Shown here one piece after another: positions 55,456-64,000 of a stretch of 64,000 nt of DNA. This DNA comes from Hyphomonas polymorpha PS728. Lineage in GTDB: Bacteria; Pseudomonadota; Alphaproteobacteria; Caulobacterales; Hyphomonadaceae. The position numbers and the translations under genes are program-made. The notes under the pieces were generated by a model. That model did not search any database. It was not told the DNA's origin and saw nothing but the letters and a program-made list of their open reading frames with translations. Positions within the stretch are counted from its first letter, which is position 1. Each line of letters opens with the position of its first letter. Location of the stretch: contig NZ_ARYM01000002.1 of assembly GCF_000685315.1 (NCBI RefSeq), forward strand, positions 1 to 64,000, written 5' to 3'.

Positions 55456-56109
55456 TCAGCGCTGGCTGCCCTTGATGGCTTTGACATATTGCGCGCCGGT
55501 CAGCAGGGAGAGCGCCGCTGCCACCCAGAGACCCAGCACCAGCGCCCCGGTCACCAGCGCGCTCCAATGCAAACCATCGCCGCCCGACGGAGCTTCTGGT
55601 ATCGGCCAAAGTGCCAGCGGCAGCATCAGCCCGGTGATCGCCATCATTTCGGCCGCCGTTTTCCATTTCGCCAGCCTTGAGGGGGCAACGATCCCGGCTG
55701 CTTCCGGCCGCGTGCGCAGCCAGGTCATGAACACGTCCCGCGCCAGGATCAGCGCGGCGGGGATGTAGATCAGCCAGGTTTTCAGCGCCAGGGCCAGCGC
55801 GATCAGCGCCGCCCCCACCAGCAGCTTGTCGGCGATGGGGTCAAGCCAGACGCCAAACCGGCTCTCCGCCTTGAAGGCGCGCGCCGCCCAGCCATCCAGG
55901 AAATCGGTGAGCATGCCCGAAATGAACGCCAGCAGGCCGAACTGATGCCACAGCTGCTGGAAGGTGGCGTAGCGCTGGCGCTCCAGCCCCGTCACCCCGG
56001 CATCGGCCAGCAGCGGCTCGATGCCAGACGCCTTGAAGGCAGCAAACAGAACCAGCGCCGCAAACACGCAGCGGGAAATCGTCAGGGCGTTGGGGATCCA
56101 GGCAAACAT
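55456..56109 (-). CDS. pgsA: CDP-diacylglycerol-glycerol-3-phosphate 3-phosphatidyltransferase
   Basis: 217 residues from ATG 56109 (frame open to 56145). The CDP-alcohol phosphatidyltransferase motif is intact: DFLDGWAAR followed by ESRFGVWLDPIADK (D-x2-D-G-x2-A-R-x8-G-x3-D-x3-D). Several membrane segments. It forms phosphatidylglycerol-phosphate. Just downstream of the two TadG-like genes on the same strand. Confidence 0.93.
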   Translation of the reverse strand: MFAWIPNALTISRCVFAALVLFAAFKASGIEPLLADAGVTGLERQRYATFQQLWHQFGLLAFISGMLTDFLDGWAARAFKAESRFGVWLDPIADKLLVGAALIALALALKTWLIYIPAALILARDVFMTWLRTRPEAAGIVAPSRLAKWKTAAEMMAITGLMLPLALWPIPEAPSGGDGLHWSALVTGALVLGLWVAAALSLLTGAQYVKAIKGSQR

Positions 56110-56155
56110 GGCGCTCCGTCTGCCAGCCTGCGCGGCTTGCGGCAATGGTGCCCGT

Positions 56156-57691
56156 TCACTGTTTCAGACGCAGGTCCGAAATCGAGCGGGCAATGGAGCG
56201 GTAAACCTCGATCAGCTCCTCGCCATTATCGGCGCTGAAGGCGTGGCTGGGGGAGGTGGCGCAATATTCCAGGATGGTGCGCCCGTCGCCGGTGCGCTGC
56301 ACGCCGGAGGGCACCTGAAAGCCAACGGTGTAAATCTGGATCCGGCGGGTGGAGGCCTTCATTGCGTCGCACAGATCCATCGATTGGCGAAACGAGTCCT
56401 TGGAGGCGGTGGGGTGCTGAACGTTGAACTCTCCGTCGGTCATCAGGATCACGGCCTTGGAGGTTTGCGGTTCCCGGTAGGGCAGGGGCGCGGAGGCTTC
56501 CGGCCAGATGCCGGCCCATTCCGGCGAAACCAGATACCAGCCCCAGGCAATGCCCAGATGCCCCGCCGTGCCGCCTTCGGCGATCAGGCCGTTCACATGC
56601 GCCTTGAGGGCCGTCTTGTCCTCGGTCAGCGGCACGGGGCCAGAGGGCATGCAGGTGCCATGGCGCCCTTCATAGGCGCCCACGCCATACCCGGTTGCGT
56701 TCTGGTTTTCGACATTCTGCCAGCCATCATATTTGCTGGTGCTGCCGGCAGAGAAGTTCCAGCGCGGATTGCCCGCGCCGATCCAGGCGCCGGCGCCGGG
56801 CGCCGCATCGGTGGCGGCCTGCGTGCCGGTGCGTTCATGCACGCAGCGGTCGCTGAGCCCGGTATCGGCAAAGAACCGGCGCTGGGTATTCCAGGTCCAG
56901 CTCGAATTGCGCCCGCAGCTCCAGCTCGAACAGGTGCCGGCCTGATAATAGAAAAAGCGCCGGCCGCTGTCCTGATCGATCATCCGCTTGGTGTTGTGGC
57001 TGTTATAGCGGCTCTGGGCGGTCGAATTTGATCCGTCAGCGGATAGGGTAACCGTCTCGGTCACCTGGTTGATATAGGGCCCGGCATTGAGCGAGTGGTT
57101 ATAGCTGGCGATGGCCAGGCGCACCGTCCCGTCCCGCTCCCGGCTGTCGGGCAGCAGTTCGTCGATGGCCGCGACCGCTGCCGTCTTCAGCTGCGCCAGC
57201 CGGTTATAGCTGTTCATTGATCCGGACACGTCAAATATGAACGCCACATCCAGCTTGCCGACACCATAGGTGGAGGTGGAGTTGACGGTGAACTCCAGCT
57301 TGTCATGGCCGATCAGGCTGGAAATGTAGGTCACCTGTTCGCAGTGTACCGAGCCGTGGATGTCGAAATTGGTCTCGTCAAAGCTGACGGCCACGGGCTC
57401 GCAGGTAAGCCCCCCGGCCTGATCCTCGAACAGGGCCTGCGCATAGACCTGCACATCGCTGCTCACTTCGGCCGGCGTATTGCCGGCCTGCCGCCCCAAG
57501 GCGCCGGCCAGCACGGCAGAATCCAGCGCTGCCTGAACCTTGGATTTCTGGCGTACCGTATTCTGAAGATCGACGGCAATGCCCGCCATCGCAAGGATGC
57601 TGGGGATCACAAAAGCCGCGATCATTGCCACATTCCCGCCCTCGGCGCGCGGAAGCACGCGAAGGCGGAGAAGGGGGCGGCAAAGGCGCAT
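56156..57691 (-). CDS. TadG-like pilus/envelope protein with VWA domain (paralogue 1)
   Basis: 511 residues. A short basic start leads to [20 protein letters not shown], a TadE/TadG-type Tad N-terminal membrane segment, followed by [21 protein letters not shown] von Willebrand A domain has [13 protein letters not shown], a later LMTDGEF and a large Trp/Ser/Gly/Cys-rich insert between about residues 210 and 330. The same architecture is in the next gene upstream, 45 bases away. Tad systems build Flp pili, but no other tad gene is nearby, so these are orphan TadG proteins. Confidence 0.85.
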   Translation of the reverse strand: MRLCRPLLRLRVLPRAEGGNVAMIAAFVIPSILAMAGIAVDLQNTVRQKSKVQAALDSAVLAGALGRQAGNTPAEVSSDVQVYAQALFEDQAGGLTCEPVAVSFDETNFDIHGSVHCEQVTYISSLIGHDKLEFTVNSTSTYGVGKLDVAFIFDVSGSMNSYNRLAQLKTAAVAAIDELLPDSRERDGTVRLAIASYNHSLNAGPYINQVTETVTLSADGSNSTAQSRYNSHNTKRMIDQDSGRRFFYYQAGTCSSWSCGRNSSWTWNTQRRFFADTGLSDRCVHERTGTQAATDAAPGAGAWIGAGNPRWNFSAGSTSKYDGWQNVENQNATGYGVGAYEGRHGTCMPSGPVPLTEDKTALKAHVNGLIAEGGTAGHLGIAWGWYLVSPEWAGIWPEASAPLPYREPQTSKAVILMTDGEFNVQHPTASKDSFRQSMDLCDAMKASTRRIQIYTVGFQVPSGVQRTGDGRTILEYCATSPSHAFSADNGEELIEVYRSIARSISDLRLKQ

Positions 57692-57736
57692 CTCTATGTC
57701 ACTGCTCTGTGGGCAGAAGGGTTTGCAGAAGTCCGG

Positions 57737-59125
57737 TCAGCGCGAAATCCGCAGGTCGGAGATGGAGCGGGCGATGGCCTTGTACGCCTCGGTCAGTTCC
57801 TGTCCGTTGCTCGGCTTGAAGGCGAAGGCCGGATTGCTGGCGCAATAGGCCAGAACTTGTTGGCCGGCTGTGGGCGCGCTGAAAGCCACCGTGTAGATCA
57901 CAATTTCCTTCTTTTTCATCTCATCGCAGATCGCGCGGGCCTGGGTCGCCGAGTTCGGGTTGCCGCTGCCCGGACGGATCTGGTTGTACTCACCGTCAGA
58001 CATCATGATGACAACCTTGGTGGCATCAGGCTCGTCATAAGGCAGGGCCTTGGAGCCTGCCGGCCAGACATTGTTGAATTCCGGCGAAACCAGATACCAG
58101 CCCCATGCCGTGCCGATATGGCCGGCCGTGTTGCCGCGCGGCGTCATCTTGTTGATGAAGTTCAACAGGTCATCGCGGTTATAGGTCAGCGGCACCGGAA
58201 GATCATAGTTGCACCAGAGGCTGGTGCCGTTGTCGGTCGACCATGTCTCCGTATACGGGTCAAATTTTGCCGAGACAGATCCCAACCACCGGCCAGCCGC
58301 CGGACCGCGATCAGTATACCGCTCGGTTCCCTCGCGTTCCCACACGCAGGTGGAGGAGATGTTGAAGGTGCGGGTGGCGTTATGTTCTTTGATCCCGTAG
58401 TTCCACTCGGTGCACGTCCCCGACTTGTTCTGCTTCTTGCAGGTCGTCTTCTCGTAGATCGGGCCCTTGTATATTTCCGTGCGCACCGGATCCTTGTTGG
58501 TCACCGCCTTGAAATAAGGGCCGGCATTGACCATCGTGTCATAGGACACCATCGCCAGGCGCACATCTTCGGGGTCGCCCGGATAGCCATCAACCGGCAG
58601 CAGCGTATTGACCGCTTCCTTTGCAGCAACCTTGAGGTTGGTCATCCGGCTGCTCGAACTCATCGAGCCCGACACGTCGAATACGAAGGCGATTTCCAGC
58701 TTGCCGATGCCATAGGTAGCGGCGGAGGAGACGGTGAAGTCGAGCTTCTTGATGCCCACCACATTGGAAAGGGTGGTGCGCTGCTCACAGGTGGCGAAAC
58801 CTTCGAGTTCCTCGGTGTCTTCGATATAAGTGAGCTGGATCTTGGAACAGGTCAGGCCACTGTTATTGGGCTGGTTCAGGATGCCGGTGAAATAATCGTT
58901 GGCCTCTTTCAGCGTGTAGGCCTGGTCCTTGCCATCCTGCATGGATTTAGTCGCGGCCAGAACCGCGCTGTCGACCGCCTGCTGAACCCGCGCTTTCTGG
59001 GTGGTTGTCACCTGGAAATCGATGGCAAAGCCTGCAATCGCGACAATCGGAATGATGGTCAGCGCCGCGATCATCGCAACATTGCCCTTTTCATTCTCAG
59101 CAAAATTCAAACGGCCGGTGTTCAT
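57737..59125 (-). CDS. TadG-like pilus/envelope protein with VWA domain (paralogue 2)
   Basis: 462 residues from ATG 59125 (AGAGGG before it; frame open to 59182). Tad-type N-terminus [19 protein letters not shown] then [23 protein letters not shown] domain with [10 protein letters not shown] and MMSDGEYN, an insert with Cys residues, and the C-terminal [14 protein letters not shown] shared almost exactly with paralogue 1. Probably anchored in the inner membrane with the VWA domain in the periplasm. Tandem duplication followed by divergence of the insert is the simplest reading. Confidence 0.86.
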   Translation of the reverse strand: MNTGRLNFAENEKGNVAMIAALTIIPIVAIAGFAIDFQVTTTQKARVQQAVDSAVLAATKSMQDGKDQAYTLKEANDYFTGILNQPNNSGLTCSKIQLTYIEDTEELEGFATCEQRTTLSNVVGIKKLDFTVSSAATYGIGKLEIAFVFDVSGSMSSSSRMTNLKVAAKEAVNTLLPVDGYPGDPEDVRLAMVSYDTMVNAGPYFKAVTNKDPVRTEIYKGPIYEKTTCKKQNKSGTCTEWNYGIKEHNATRTFNISSTCVWEREGTERYTDRGPAAGRWLGSVSAKFDPYTETWSTDNGTSLWCNYDLPVPLTYNRDDLLNFINKMTPRGNTAGHIGTAWGWYLVSPEFNNVWPAGSKALPYDEPDATKVVIMMSDGEYNQIRPGSGNPNSATQARAICDEMKKKEIVIYTVAFSAPTAGQQVLAYCASNPAFAFKPSNGQELTEAYKAIARSISDLRISR

Positions 59126-59308
59126 CTTGACCCTCTGTCCCATCCATGCGGCCGGGATCTGGGTCAAATGCGTGCCCCCCACGTCCCCGCCATTGCAGGG
59201 TTATGGCAGATCTGGGTTTCCGCCGGGTGCGGTCGAGATGATGAAATTTGCCCGCGGGGTTTGGAATCTGTTAACTTGGCCACCGCGCGAATCGAGAGGC
59301 CTCGCCCC

Positions 59309-60103
59309 ATGCAGCAGTATCACGCCCTGATGAAGGACATTCTGGAAAACGGCCACCGGCGCGGCGACCGGACCGGCGTCGGCACGATCGGTGTTTTCGG
59401 CCGCCAGATGCGGTTTGATCTCTCCGAGGGCTTCCCGATGGTCACGACCAAACGGCTGCACCTGCGCTCCATCATCATCGAGCTGCTCTGGTTCCTGAAG
59501 GGCGACACCAATATCGCCTATCTGAAGGACAACGGCGTCTCCATCTGGGATGAGTGGGCCGACGAAAACGGCGATCTCGGCCCCGTTTATGGCAAGCAGT
59601 GGCGCAGCTGGGCCGCCCCGAACGGCGAAACCATCGACCAGATCCAGTGGGTGCTGAATGAAATCCGCACCAATCCCAATTCCCGCCGCCTGATCGTCTC
59701 TGCCTGGAACCCGGCAGACGTGAACGACATGGCCCTGCCGCCCTGCCACTGCCTGTTCCAGTTCAATGTCATGGATGGCAAGCTCAACTGCCAGCTTTAC
59801 CAGCGCTCGGCCGATGTCTTCCTGGGCGTGCCCTTCAACATCGCCTCCTATGCTTTGCTGACGCTGATGATGGCCCGCGCAACCGGGCTGGAGCCGGGCG
59901 AGTTTGTCCACACTTTCGGGGACGCGCATCTCTATCTCAACCATCTGGAGCAGGCAGAGCTGCAGCTGTCGCGAGAGCCGCGCCCTCTGCCGACGATCTG
60001 GCTGAACCCTGAGAAGCAAGATCTTTTCGGCTGGGAGTATGAGGATTTCCGCGTCGACGGTTACAATCCCCATCCCCACATCAAGGCGCCCGTCGCGGTC
60101 TGA
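59309..60103 (+). CDS. thyA: Thymidylate synthase
   Basis: 264 residues from ATG 59309, identical to the standard ThyA length. Catalytic Cys in [23 protein letters not shown] near the N-terminus, the dUMP-binding [18 protein letters not shown] and [12 protein letters not shown]. It methylates dUMP with methylene-tetrahydrofolate, giving dihydrofolate that FolA (62.9 kb) recycles. The frame stays open far upstream, antisense to the TadG genes; that part is not ThyA. A single TTAAC half site at 59269-59273 precedes the gene. Confidence 0.97.
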   Translation: MQQYHALMKDILENGHRRGDRTGVGTIGVFGRQMRFDLSEGFPMVTTKRLHLRSIIIELLWFLKGDTNIAYLKDNGVSIWDEWADENGDLGPVYGKQWRSWAAPNGETIDQIQWVLNEIRTNPNSRRLIVSAWNPADVNDMALPPCHCLFQFNVMDGKLNCQLYQRSADVFLGVPFNIASYALLTLMMARATGLEPGEFVHTFGDAHLYLNHLEQAELQLSREPRPLPTIWLNPEKQDLFGWEYEDFRVDGYNPHPHIKAPVAV

Positions 60104-60111
60104 AACGTGCC

Positions 60112-60468
60112 TCAGTCCTCCTGAAGGGCCTGCCAGGCTGTCCAAGCATCGCCCGCATACATCAGGCTAGGCCCGCCGCCCATATAGACGGTCATTGCCA
60201 GGGTTTCGGCGACTTCATCGTCCGTGGCGCCCAGGCGCTTCAGGGCCTTGGTATGGAAGCCGATACAGCCGTCACAGTGTTTCGCAACGCCGATGGCCAG
60301 GGCGATGAGTTCCTTGGTCTTCTTGTCGAGCGCGCCATCGGCAAGGGCGGCCTTGGAGAGGGCGCTGAACTGGGTGAGCGCGTCTGCCGCGCCCGTGCGC
60401 CGCAAGCCGGCCAGGCCTTCATTGATAGCGCCGGTGATGGCGGCGTAGTCCTTGGTGCCTGAAGACAT
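60112..60468 (-). CDS. Carboxymuconolactone decarboxylase/AhpD-like protein
   Basis: 118 residues from ATG 60468 (AAGGAG eight bases upstream). The CMD fold with the redox motif KHCDGCIGFHTK (CxxC followed by His), typical of AhpD-like peroxidase partners. It may reduce peroxides or peroxiredoxins in the cytoplasm; no ahpC is adjacent. Convergent with thyA, eight bases between stops. Confidence 0.88.
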   Translation of the reverse strand: MSSGTKDYAAITGAINEGLAGLRRTGAADALTQFSALSKAALADGALDKKTKELIALAIGVAKHCDGCIGFHTKALKRLGATDDEVAETLAMTVYMGGGPSLMYAGDAWTAWQALQED

Positions 60469-60594
60469 GATAGGGGCTCCTTGCTCTGGGCGTGAAATTT
60501 CCGGGGCGCGGGCGTCCCTTCTTATCAACTGGCGGCCCCGATCAGCTGATCCAATAGGGAAATGCCCCTAGGCATCCGCCTCGCGCCGGCCGCG

Positions 60595-61107
60595 CTATTC
60601 GCTCAGCAGTTCGCAATGGATGAAGCCGCCCGTCTCCACCGCGATCGGCAGGGCTTCCTCAAACTCCGTACAATAGACGGCCGGCCCGGCGCTTCGGGCC
60701 ACGCCTGCGCTCACCTTCACCCGCGGATCACCGCTCACCTCGCGTGCCACCTGTCCGGCATCAAAACGCCCCGCCAGGGTGATTGACTGGTTGCGTACAC
60801 TGATCAGGCGCTCTTCCCGTCCCAGATCGACCAGCGCTTCGCCGCGGCGGGCGTTGCCGAAATAGTCCGCCTCCACGGTCAGCTGCGCGCCTGCAGCGTC
60901 CAGCGCCCGGCTGACATCGCTTGAAACCGTCACGTCCAGCCGGAAGGGCAGGGCCGCCGGGCGGGGATCATACGCGCCCGGGCCCGGCGCGCTCACCGCT
61001 TCTGGCGCAGCAGTCTTTGCGGGCGCCGCCCCATCATCCCGGTCTGGACTGTGCCCGCAGGCAACCAGCAGCAGAACTGGCAGGAGAAGGACGGTCAGGC
61101 GTGACAT
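60595..61107 (-). CDS. Lipoprotein of unknown function
   Basis: 170 residues from ATG 61107 (AAGGAG upstream; the frame runs to 61254). Lipobox LLLVACG with Cys near residue 17, then a Pro/Ala-rich linker and a small beta-rich domain (RLDVTVSSDVSRALDAAGAQ) ending with two Cys. No family recognised. Divergent from aqpZ with 149 bases between starts. Confidence 0.7.
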   Translation of the reverse strand: MSRLTVLLLPVLLLVACGHSPDRDDGAAPAKTAAPEAVSAPGPGAYDPRPAALPFRLDVTVSSDVSRALDAAGAQLTVEADYFGNARRGEALVDLGREERLISVRNQSITLAGRFDAGQVAREVSGDPRVKVSAGVARSAGPAVYCTEFEEALPIAVETGGFIHCELLSE

Positions 61108-61256
61108 CAGCAGAACTCCTTGTCTTGCAGACAGTTGCGGGCACCGCCCCTTCTGGCAAGCCCCAGAATGACGCTTGCCCTGGAGGTAGAAGCTCTGCAT
61201 CCTGACATTGGCTTGAGGCGGCATTAAGACCGCCCCGGCCCATCTAGGAGGCATCC

Positions 61257-61937
61257 ATGAAAACCCTGATTGCTGAACTTATCGGCACTTTTGCCCTTGT
61301 CCTGTTCGGTTGTGGTTCGGCCGTTCTCGCGGGAGGCGAGGTTGGCCAACTGGGAATAGCTTTCGCTTTCGGCCTGGCTATCGTCGCCATGGCCTATGGC
61401 ATCGGCCCTATTTCGGGCTGTCATGTAAACCCTGCTGTCAGTTTCGGCGCGTTCATTGCCGGGCGAATGACGCTAAATTCCATGCTGCAATACTGGCTGG
61501 CCCAGTTCATCGGGGCGATCCTCGGCGCGGCCGTCCTCTATCTTATCGCAACGGGCAGGGCCGGGTATGATCTGGCCACCAACGGTCTTGGCCAGAATGG
61601 CTGGGGGCCGGGCTATCTCGGAGAATACAGCCTTGTGGCGGCTCTCGTCTTTGAAATCGTCGCCACCTTCCTGTTCCTGGTGGTGATCCTGGGGTCTACC
61701 CAGACATCAGCCCCCGGCATGGTCGCGGGCCTTGCCATCGGCCTGACACTGGCAGTCATTCACATCGTCGGCATTCAGGTCACCGGCGTGTCGGTAAACC
61801 CCGCCCGCAGCCTCGGCCCCGCGGTGTTTGCCGGCGGGCCGGCGATTTCCCAGCTCTGGCTGTTCTTCGTCGCCCCGCTGATCGGCGCGGCCCTTGCCGG
61901 CCTCCTCTTCCGCCAGAAAATTCTGGAAACGGAGTAG
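61257..61937 (+). CDS. aqpZ: Aquaporin Z
   Basis: 226 residues with six membrane segments and both NPA-type half helices: GCHVNPAVSFG and GVSVNPARSLGPA. The selectivity-filter region ELIGTFALVLFGCGSAVLAG at the N-terminus is AqpZ-like, and short loops favour a water channel over a glycerol facilitator. Facilitates water flow across the inner membrane. AGGAGG lies just before the start. Confidence 0.94.
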   Translation: MKTLIAELIGTFALVLFGCGSAVLAGGEVGQLGIAFAFGLAIVAMAYGIGPISGCHVNPAVSFGAFIAGRMTLNSMLQYWLAQFIGAILGAAVLYLIATGRAGYDLATNGLGQNGWGPGYLGEYSLVAALVFEIVATFLFLVVILGSTQTSAPGMVAGLAIGLTLAVIHIVGIQVTGVSVNPARSLGPAVFAGGPAISQLWLFFVAPLIGAALAGLLFRQKILETE

Positions 61938-61946
61938 TTCTCAACC

Positions 61947-61971
61947 GGCCTCGCCCCAAAAGGGCGGGGCC
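61947..61971. terminator. Hairpin between aqpZ and the convergent transporter gene
   Basis: GGCCTCGCCC (61947-61956) pairs with GGGCGGGGCC (61962-61971) with one T-G wobble and an A-rich loop. It has no U-tract on either strand, so a factor-dependent or weak terminator. Confidence 0.4.
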
Positions 61972-62062
61972 ATCCGGACCTATTGATCTGGCCCCCACAA
62001 GCAACGCGCAGGCACAACGGCGCTGAGACCGCAGGGCTCCGCAATAGCCGCGAGCAATTCAT

Positions 62063-62725
62063 CTAAGCCTCATGGGGCGAGATCAGCCCCATATCCTCGC
62101 GGCGGCGGATCACATATGAAACGATTACCGCGCCCACCATCTTGCCGATAACAAAAACAATCCAGTTTACGGGGTGCAGCATGTTGCCCGGCTCAGCCCC
62201 CAGCTGCATCTGCTGGGCAATGTCGGCGCCATAGAGGAACACCGTCGTATCCACCGGTGAGGCCAGCGCGCTGGAAATCAGGATGCGGGTCGAGAGGCGG
62301 TATTTCGTGAAGGTGTAGACCATCCAGTCGACAAATTCCGACACGGCGAAGGCAATTCCGCTCGCCAGCGCAATCACCGGCCAGGAATAGAAAAACGACC
62401 ACGCCACCGCGATCGCCATCAGGATCAGCACCTTGTGCCCCATCTCCCGTTGCACGAAGTCACGGATGACGAAGACCATCCCGGTCACCATCGTCATCGG
62501 GTGCAGCGCCACGCCCGGCGCATAATCCCCGCCTGGCGCGATGATCTCAGCCTGGGGAATCACGCTGAACGACCAGTTGAGGAAGGGAATCAGCGCCACA
62601 TAGATGAAGGCCCAGAACCGTCCGTTCAGAAACCAGATGGCGCAAAATGTGAGCAGCAGCGCGCCCAGCGCCGGCCCTATCAACTGCGGCTGACCATTGG
62701 TCAGGACCGATACCAGTTCAGACAT
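62063..62725 (-). CDS. VUT/YhhQ-family transporter (queuosine-precursor-like)
   Basis: 220 residues, about six membrane segments. The family core is visible: VFVIRDFVQREMGH, FAVSEFVDWMVYTF and LASPVDTTVFL. YhhQ-type members import queuosine precursors (preQ0/preQ1), and others in the VUT family may take up other small molecules; the substrate here is inferred. No queuosine biosynthesis gene or preQ1 riboswitch was recognised nearby. Confidence 0.82.
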   Translation of the reverse strand: MSELVSVLTNGQPQLIGPALGALLLTFCAIWFLNGRFWAFIYVALIPFLNWSFSVIPQAEIIAPGGDYAPGVALHPMTMVTGMVFVIRDFVQREMGHKVLILMAIAVAWSFFYSWPVIALASGIAFAVSEFVDWMVYTFTKYRLSTRILISSALASPVDTTVFLYGADIAQQMQLGAEPGNMLHPVNWIVFVIGKMVGAVIVSYVIRRREDMGLISPHEA

Positions 62726-62865
62726 TTGTGAGCGTTCCCCCGATGTACCAGTTTAATACAGTTGCCGCTGCTTTCGGTGCTTGCTTAAACCATGCACTCG
62801 GGGCGAGGAAGCGGGCAATCGGGAGTGCGCCAGTCGGACTGACGTGAAAGATAATAACAAGAACA

Positions 62866-63396
62866 ATGTCCATCGAAGTCAAACTCTGCCTGATCGTTGC
62901 GCAGGCGCGCAATCGGGTCATCGGCGCATCCGGCCGTCTCCCCTGGCGGCTGAAGGATGACATGGCATTCTTCAAGGCAACCACGATGGGCGCGCCCATC
63001 ATCATGGGCCGCAAGACCTGGGAAAGCTTCCCCAAACGCCCGCTGCCTGGCCGCGAGAATATCGTGCTGACGCGCGACTGGGACTATGACGCCGCCGAGG
63101 CGCGCGTCTATTCCAGCTTCCCGGCGGCCATGAACGCGGCCCGCGCCATCGCCACGCGCGAAGGCAAGGACGAAGCCTTCGTCATCGGCGGCGCGGAAAT
63201 CTACAACCTCGCCCTGCCTTTCGCCGACCGGATCTACCTCACCGAGGTCGAAACCGAGGTCGAGGGCGACGCGCATTTCCCGCAGCTTGACATGCGCCAG
63301 TGGCGCCAGGATGAGCTGGCCGTCCATCCGGCAGGGGAGGGCAACGACCACGCCTTCCGTATCCTCCGCCTCGATCGCGCTTCCGCCCACGCCTGA
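62866..63396 (+). CDS. folA: Dihydrofolate reductase
   Basis: 176 residues. AQARNRVIGASGRLPW near the N-terminus, the catalytic Asp in LKDDMAFFKATT, IIMGRKTWESF (NADPH binding) and VIGGAEIYNLALP. Reduces dihydrofolate to tetrahydrofolate, completing the cycle with ThyA encoded 2.8 kb upstream. It stands alone on its strand with 140 bases of non-coding sequence before it, in which I saw no named element. Confidence 0.96.
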   Translation: MSIEVKLCLIVAQARNRVIGASGRLPWRLKDDMAFFKATTMGAPIIMGRKTWESFPKRPLPGRENIVLTRDWDYDAAEARVYSSFPAAMNAARAIATREGKDEAFVIGGAEIYNLALPFADRIYLTEVETEVEGDAHFPQLDMRQWRQDELAVHPAGEGNDHAFRILRLDRASAHA

Positions 63397-63420
63397 CCGG
63401 TCCCGTCGGCTTCACGCCGG

Positions 63421-63439
63421 GGCAGTGATGGACACTGCC
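63421..63439 (+). repeat. Hairpin after folA
   Basis: GGCAGTG (63421-63427), loop ATGGA, CACTGCC (63433-63439). Perfect seven-base stem, no U-tract; the first of two stacked hairpins in the leader of the next gene. Confidence 0.5.
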
Positions 63440-63455
63440 CGCATCCCGGCTTTAC

Positions 63456-63483
63456 CCTCCCGGAAAAGAAACCTTCCGGGAGG
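63456..63483 (+). promoter_or_regulatory. Hairpin masking the ribosome site of the SMP-30-like gene
   Basis: CCTCCCGGAA (63456-63465), loop AAGAAACC, TTCCGGGAGG (63474-63483). The 3' arm contains the Shine-Dalgarno GGGAGG (63478-63483), eight bases before ATG 63492. When folded, the ribosome site is fully paired; opening it would switch translation on. Confidence 0.6.
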
Positions 63484-63491
63484 AAAACATC

Positions 63492-64000
63492 ATGGATTTT
63501 GAAGTCGTCGCCTCAGGCTTGGGTTTTCCCGAAGGCCCAGTCGTCATGGAAGATGGCTCGGTCATCATCGTCGAGATCCAGAAGGGCTGCATCTCCCGCC
63601 TCTGGAACGGCAAGCGCGAGGTGATCGCCACGCCGGGCGGCGGCCCCAACGGCCTCGCTATCGGCCCGGACGGCGCCCTCTATTGCTGCAACAATGGCGG
63701 CTTTGAATATCATGAGGTCGGCGGCCTCACGATCCCCGGCAATTGCCCGCCCGATTATTCCGGCGGCCGTATCGAGCGGATCGACCTCTCCACCGGCAAA
63801 GTGGACCGCCTCTATGAAGCCGTGGACGGAAACTCCCTGCGCGGTCCCAACGACATCGTATTCGACACCGAAGGCGGCTTCTACTTCACCGACCTCGGCA
63901 AGGGCTTCTCGCGCAACCGCGATCATGGCGGCGTCTATTATGCAAAGCCCGATGGCAGCCTGATCAAGGAAGTGGACTATCACCACATCTCCCCCAATGG
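63492..64000 (+). CDS. SMP-30/gluconolactonase-like protein (cut by window edge)
   Basis: 169 residues of the N-terminal part from ATG 63492; no stop before the window ends. It opens FEVVASGLGFPEGPVVMEDG and continues GGGPNGLAIGPDGALYCCNN and RGPNDIVFDTEGGFYFTDLG, matching the six-bladed propeller of SMP-30/gluconolactonase enzymes. Glu14 (FPEGP) and the Asn of PND are the usual metal ligands. Probably a lactonase that opens a sugar lactone; the substrate is unknown. Confidence 0.85.
   Translation, partial: MDFEVVASGLGFPEGPVVMEDGSVIIVEIQKGCISRLWNGKREVIATPGGGPNGLAIGPDGALYCCNNGGFEYHEVGGLTIPGNCPPDYSGGRIERIDLSTGKVDRLYEAVDGNSLRGPNDIVFDTEGGFYFTDLGKGFSRNRDHGGVYYAKPDGSLIKEVDYHHISPN

Noticed and set aside
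59269-59273. TTAAC before thyA as a CtrA site.
   Set aside because: Only a half site; no second TTAA at seven-base spacing.
57305-59308. A plus-strand frame of about 2 kb open continuously into thyA, which would give a 932-residue fusion.
   Set aside because: It is antisense to the two TadG-like genes, has no family features before the ThyA methionine at 59309, and ThyA alone has the exact family length. Long antisense frames are common in GC-rich DNA.

Overview
The window is GC-rich, gene-dense chromosomal DNA from an alphaproteobacterium. It is most likely from the Hyphomonadaceae/Caulobacterales branch (Hyphomonas-like). The evidence is a DivL-type pseudokinase with Tyr in place of the phospho-acceptor His, two perfect CtrA boxes (TTAA-N7-TTAAC), a GANTC (CcrM-type) site in the divL promoter region, a bactofilin, an alphaproteobacterial EIIA-Man/HPr pair, an HWE-type kinase and TadG-like proteins. 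The genus is inferred, not proven. No rRNA, tRNA, CRISPR array, integrase or insertion sequence was recognised, so this is mostly core genome.

Layout. 1-4.8 kb: an AT-richer gene fragment, murB, an EF-hand protein and divL with its cell-cycle control sites. 4.8-17.2 kb: a dicarboxylate symporter, the helicase hrpB, the PBP4-type peptidase dacB, two uncharacterised proteins, two serine hydrolases, rluA and a histidine kinase. 17.3-20.5 kb: the rpmH-rnpA-yidC-engB cluster. 20.5-26 kb: argB, a duplicated-DUF1036 protein, a HAD nucleotidase, dapD and an HWE-like kinase. 26-31.6 kb: an esterase, two glycosyltransferases and a large zinc metalloprotease. 31.7-36.9 kb: the translation cluster infC-rpmI-rplT-(53-residue very basic protein)-pheS-pheT. 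36.9-39.3 kb: a K+ channel, dapB, and EIIA-Man plus HPr. 39.3-41.8 kb: leuA behind a leucine leader peptide, and a VTT-domain protein. 41.9-47 kb: an SDR, a Sel1 protein, a bactofilin, a GH25 lysozyme, a metallopeptidase and a GNAT protein. 47-52 kb: ilvC, ilvN and ilvB interleaved with two uncharacterised proteins, behind an Ile/Val leader peptide and attenuator. 52-56 kb: miaA, serB, a NUDIX protein, an L,D-transpeptidase with a CtrA box, and pgsA. 56-59.1 kb: two tandem TadG/VWA proteins. 59.3-64 kb: thyA, an AhpD-like protein, a lipoprotein, aqpZ, a VUT transporter, folA and the start of an SMP-30-like gene.

Several themes recur. Cell-envelope synthesis and remodelling is represented by murB, dacB, the L,D-transpeptidase, GH25, dapB/dapD and the bactofilin. 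CtrA-linked cell-cycle control is represented by divL and the transpeptidase promoter. Amino-acid synthesis is controlled by leader-peptide attenuation at both leuA and the ilv operon; in both, a perfect TTGACA -35 lies at the 3' end of the preceding gene. The translation cluster carries two notable small-scale features: infC appears to start at AUA behind a strong Shine-Dalgarno, and a 53-residue protein with 19 Lys/Arg and no acidic residues follows rplT.

All calls rest on reading the sequence and recognising family motifs; no database search was possible. Start codons were reassigned where a Shine-Dalgarno and family length argued for it, and alternatives are given. After these assignments no stretch longer than about 300 bases lacks a gene; the largest non-coding gaps (2009-2260, 55200-55455) hold the CtrA sites.
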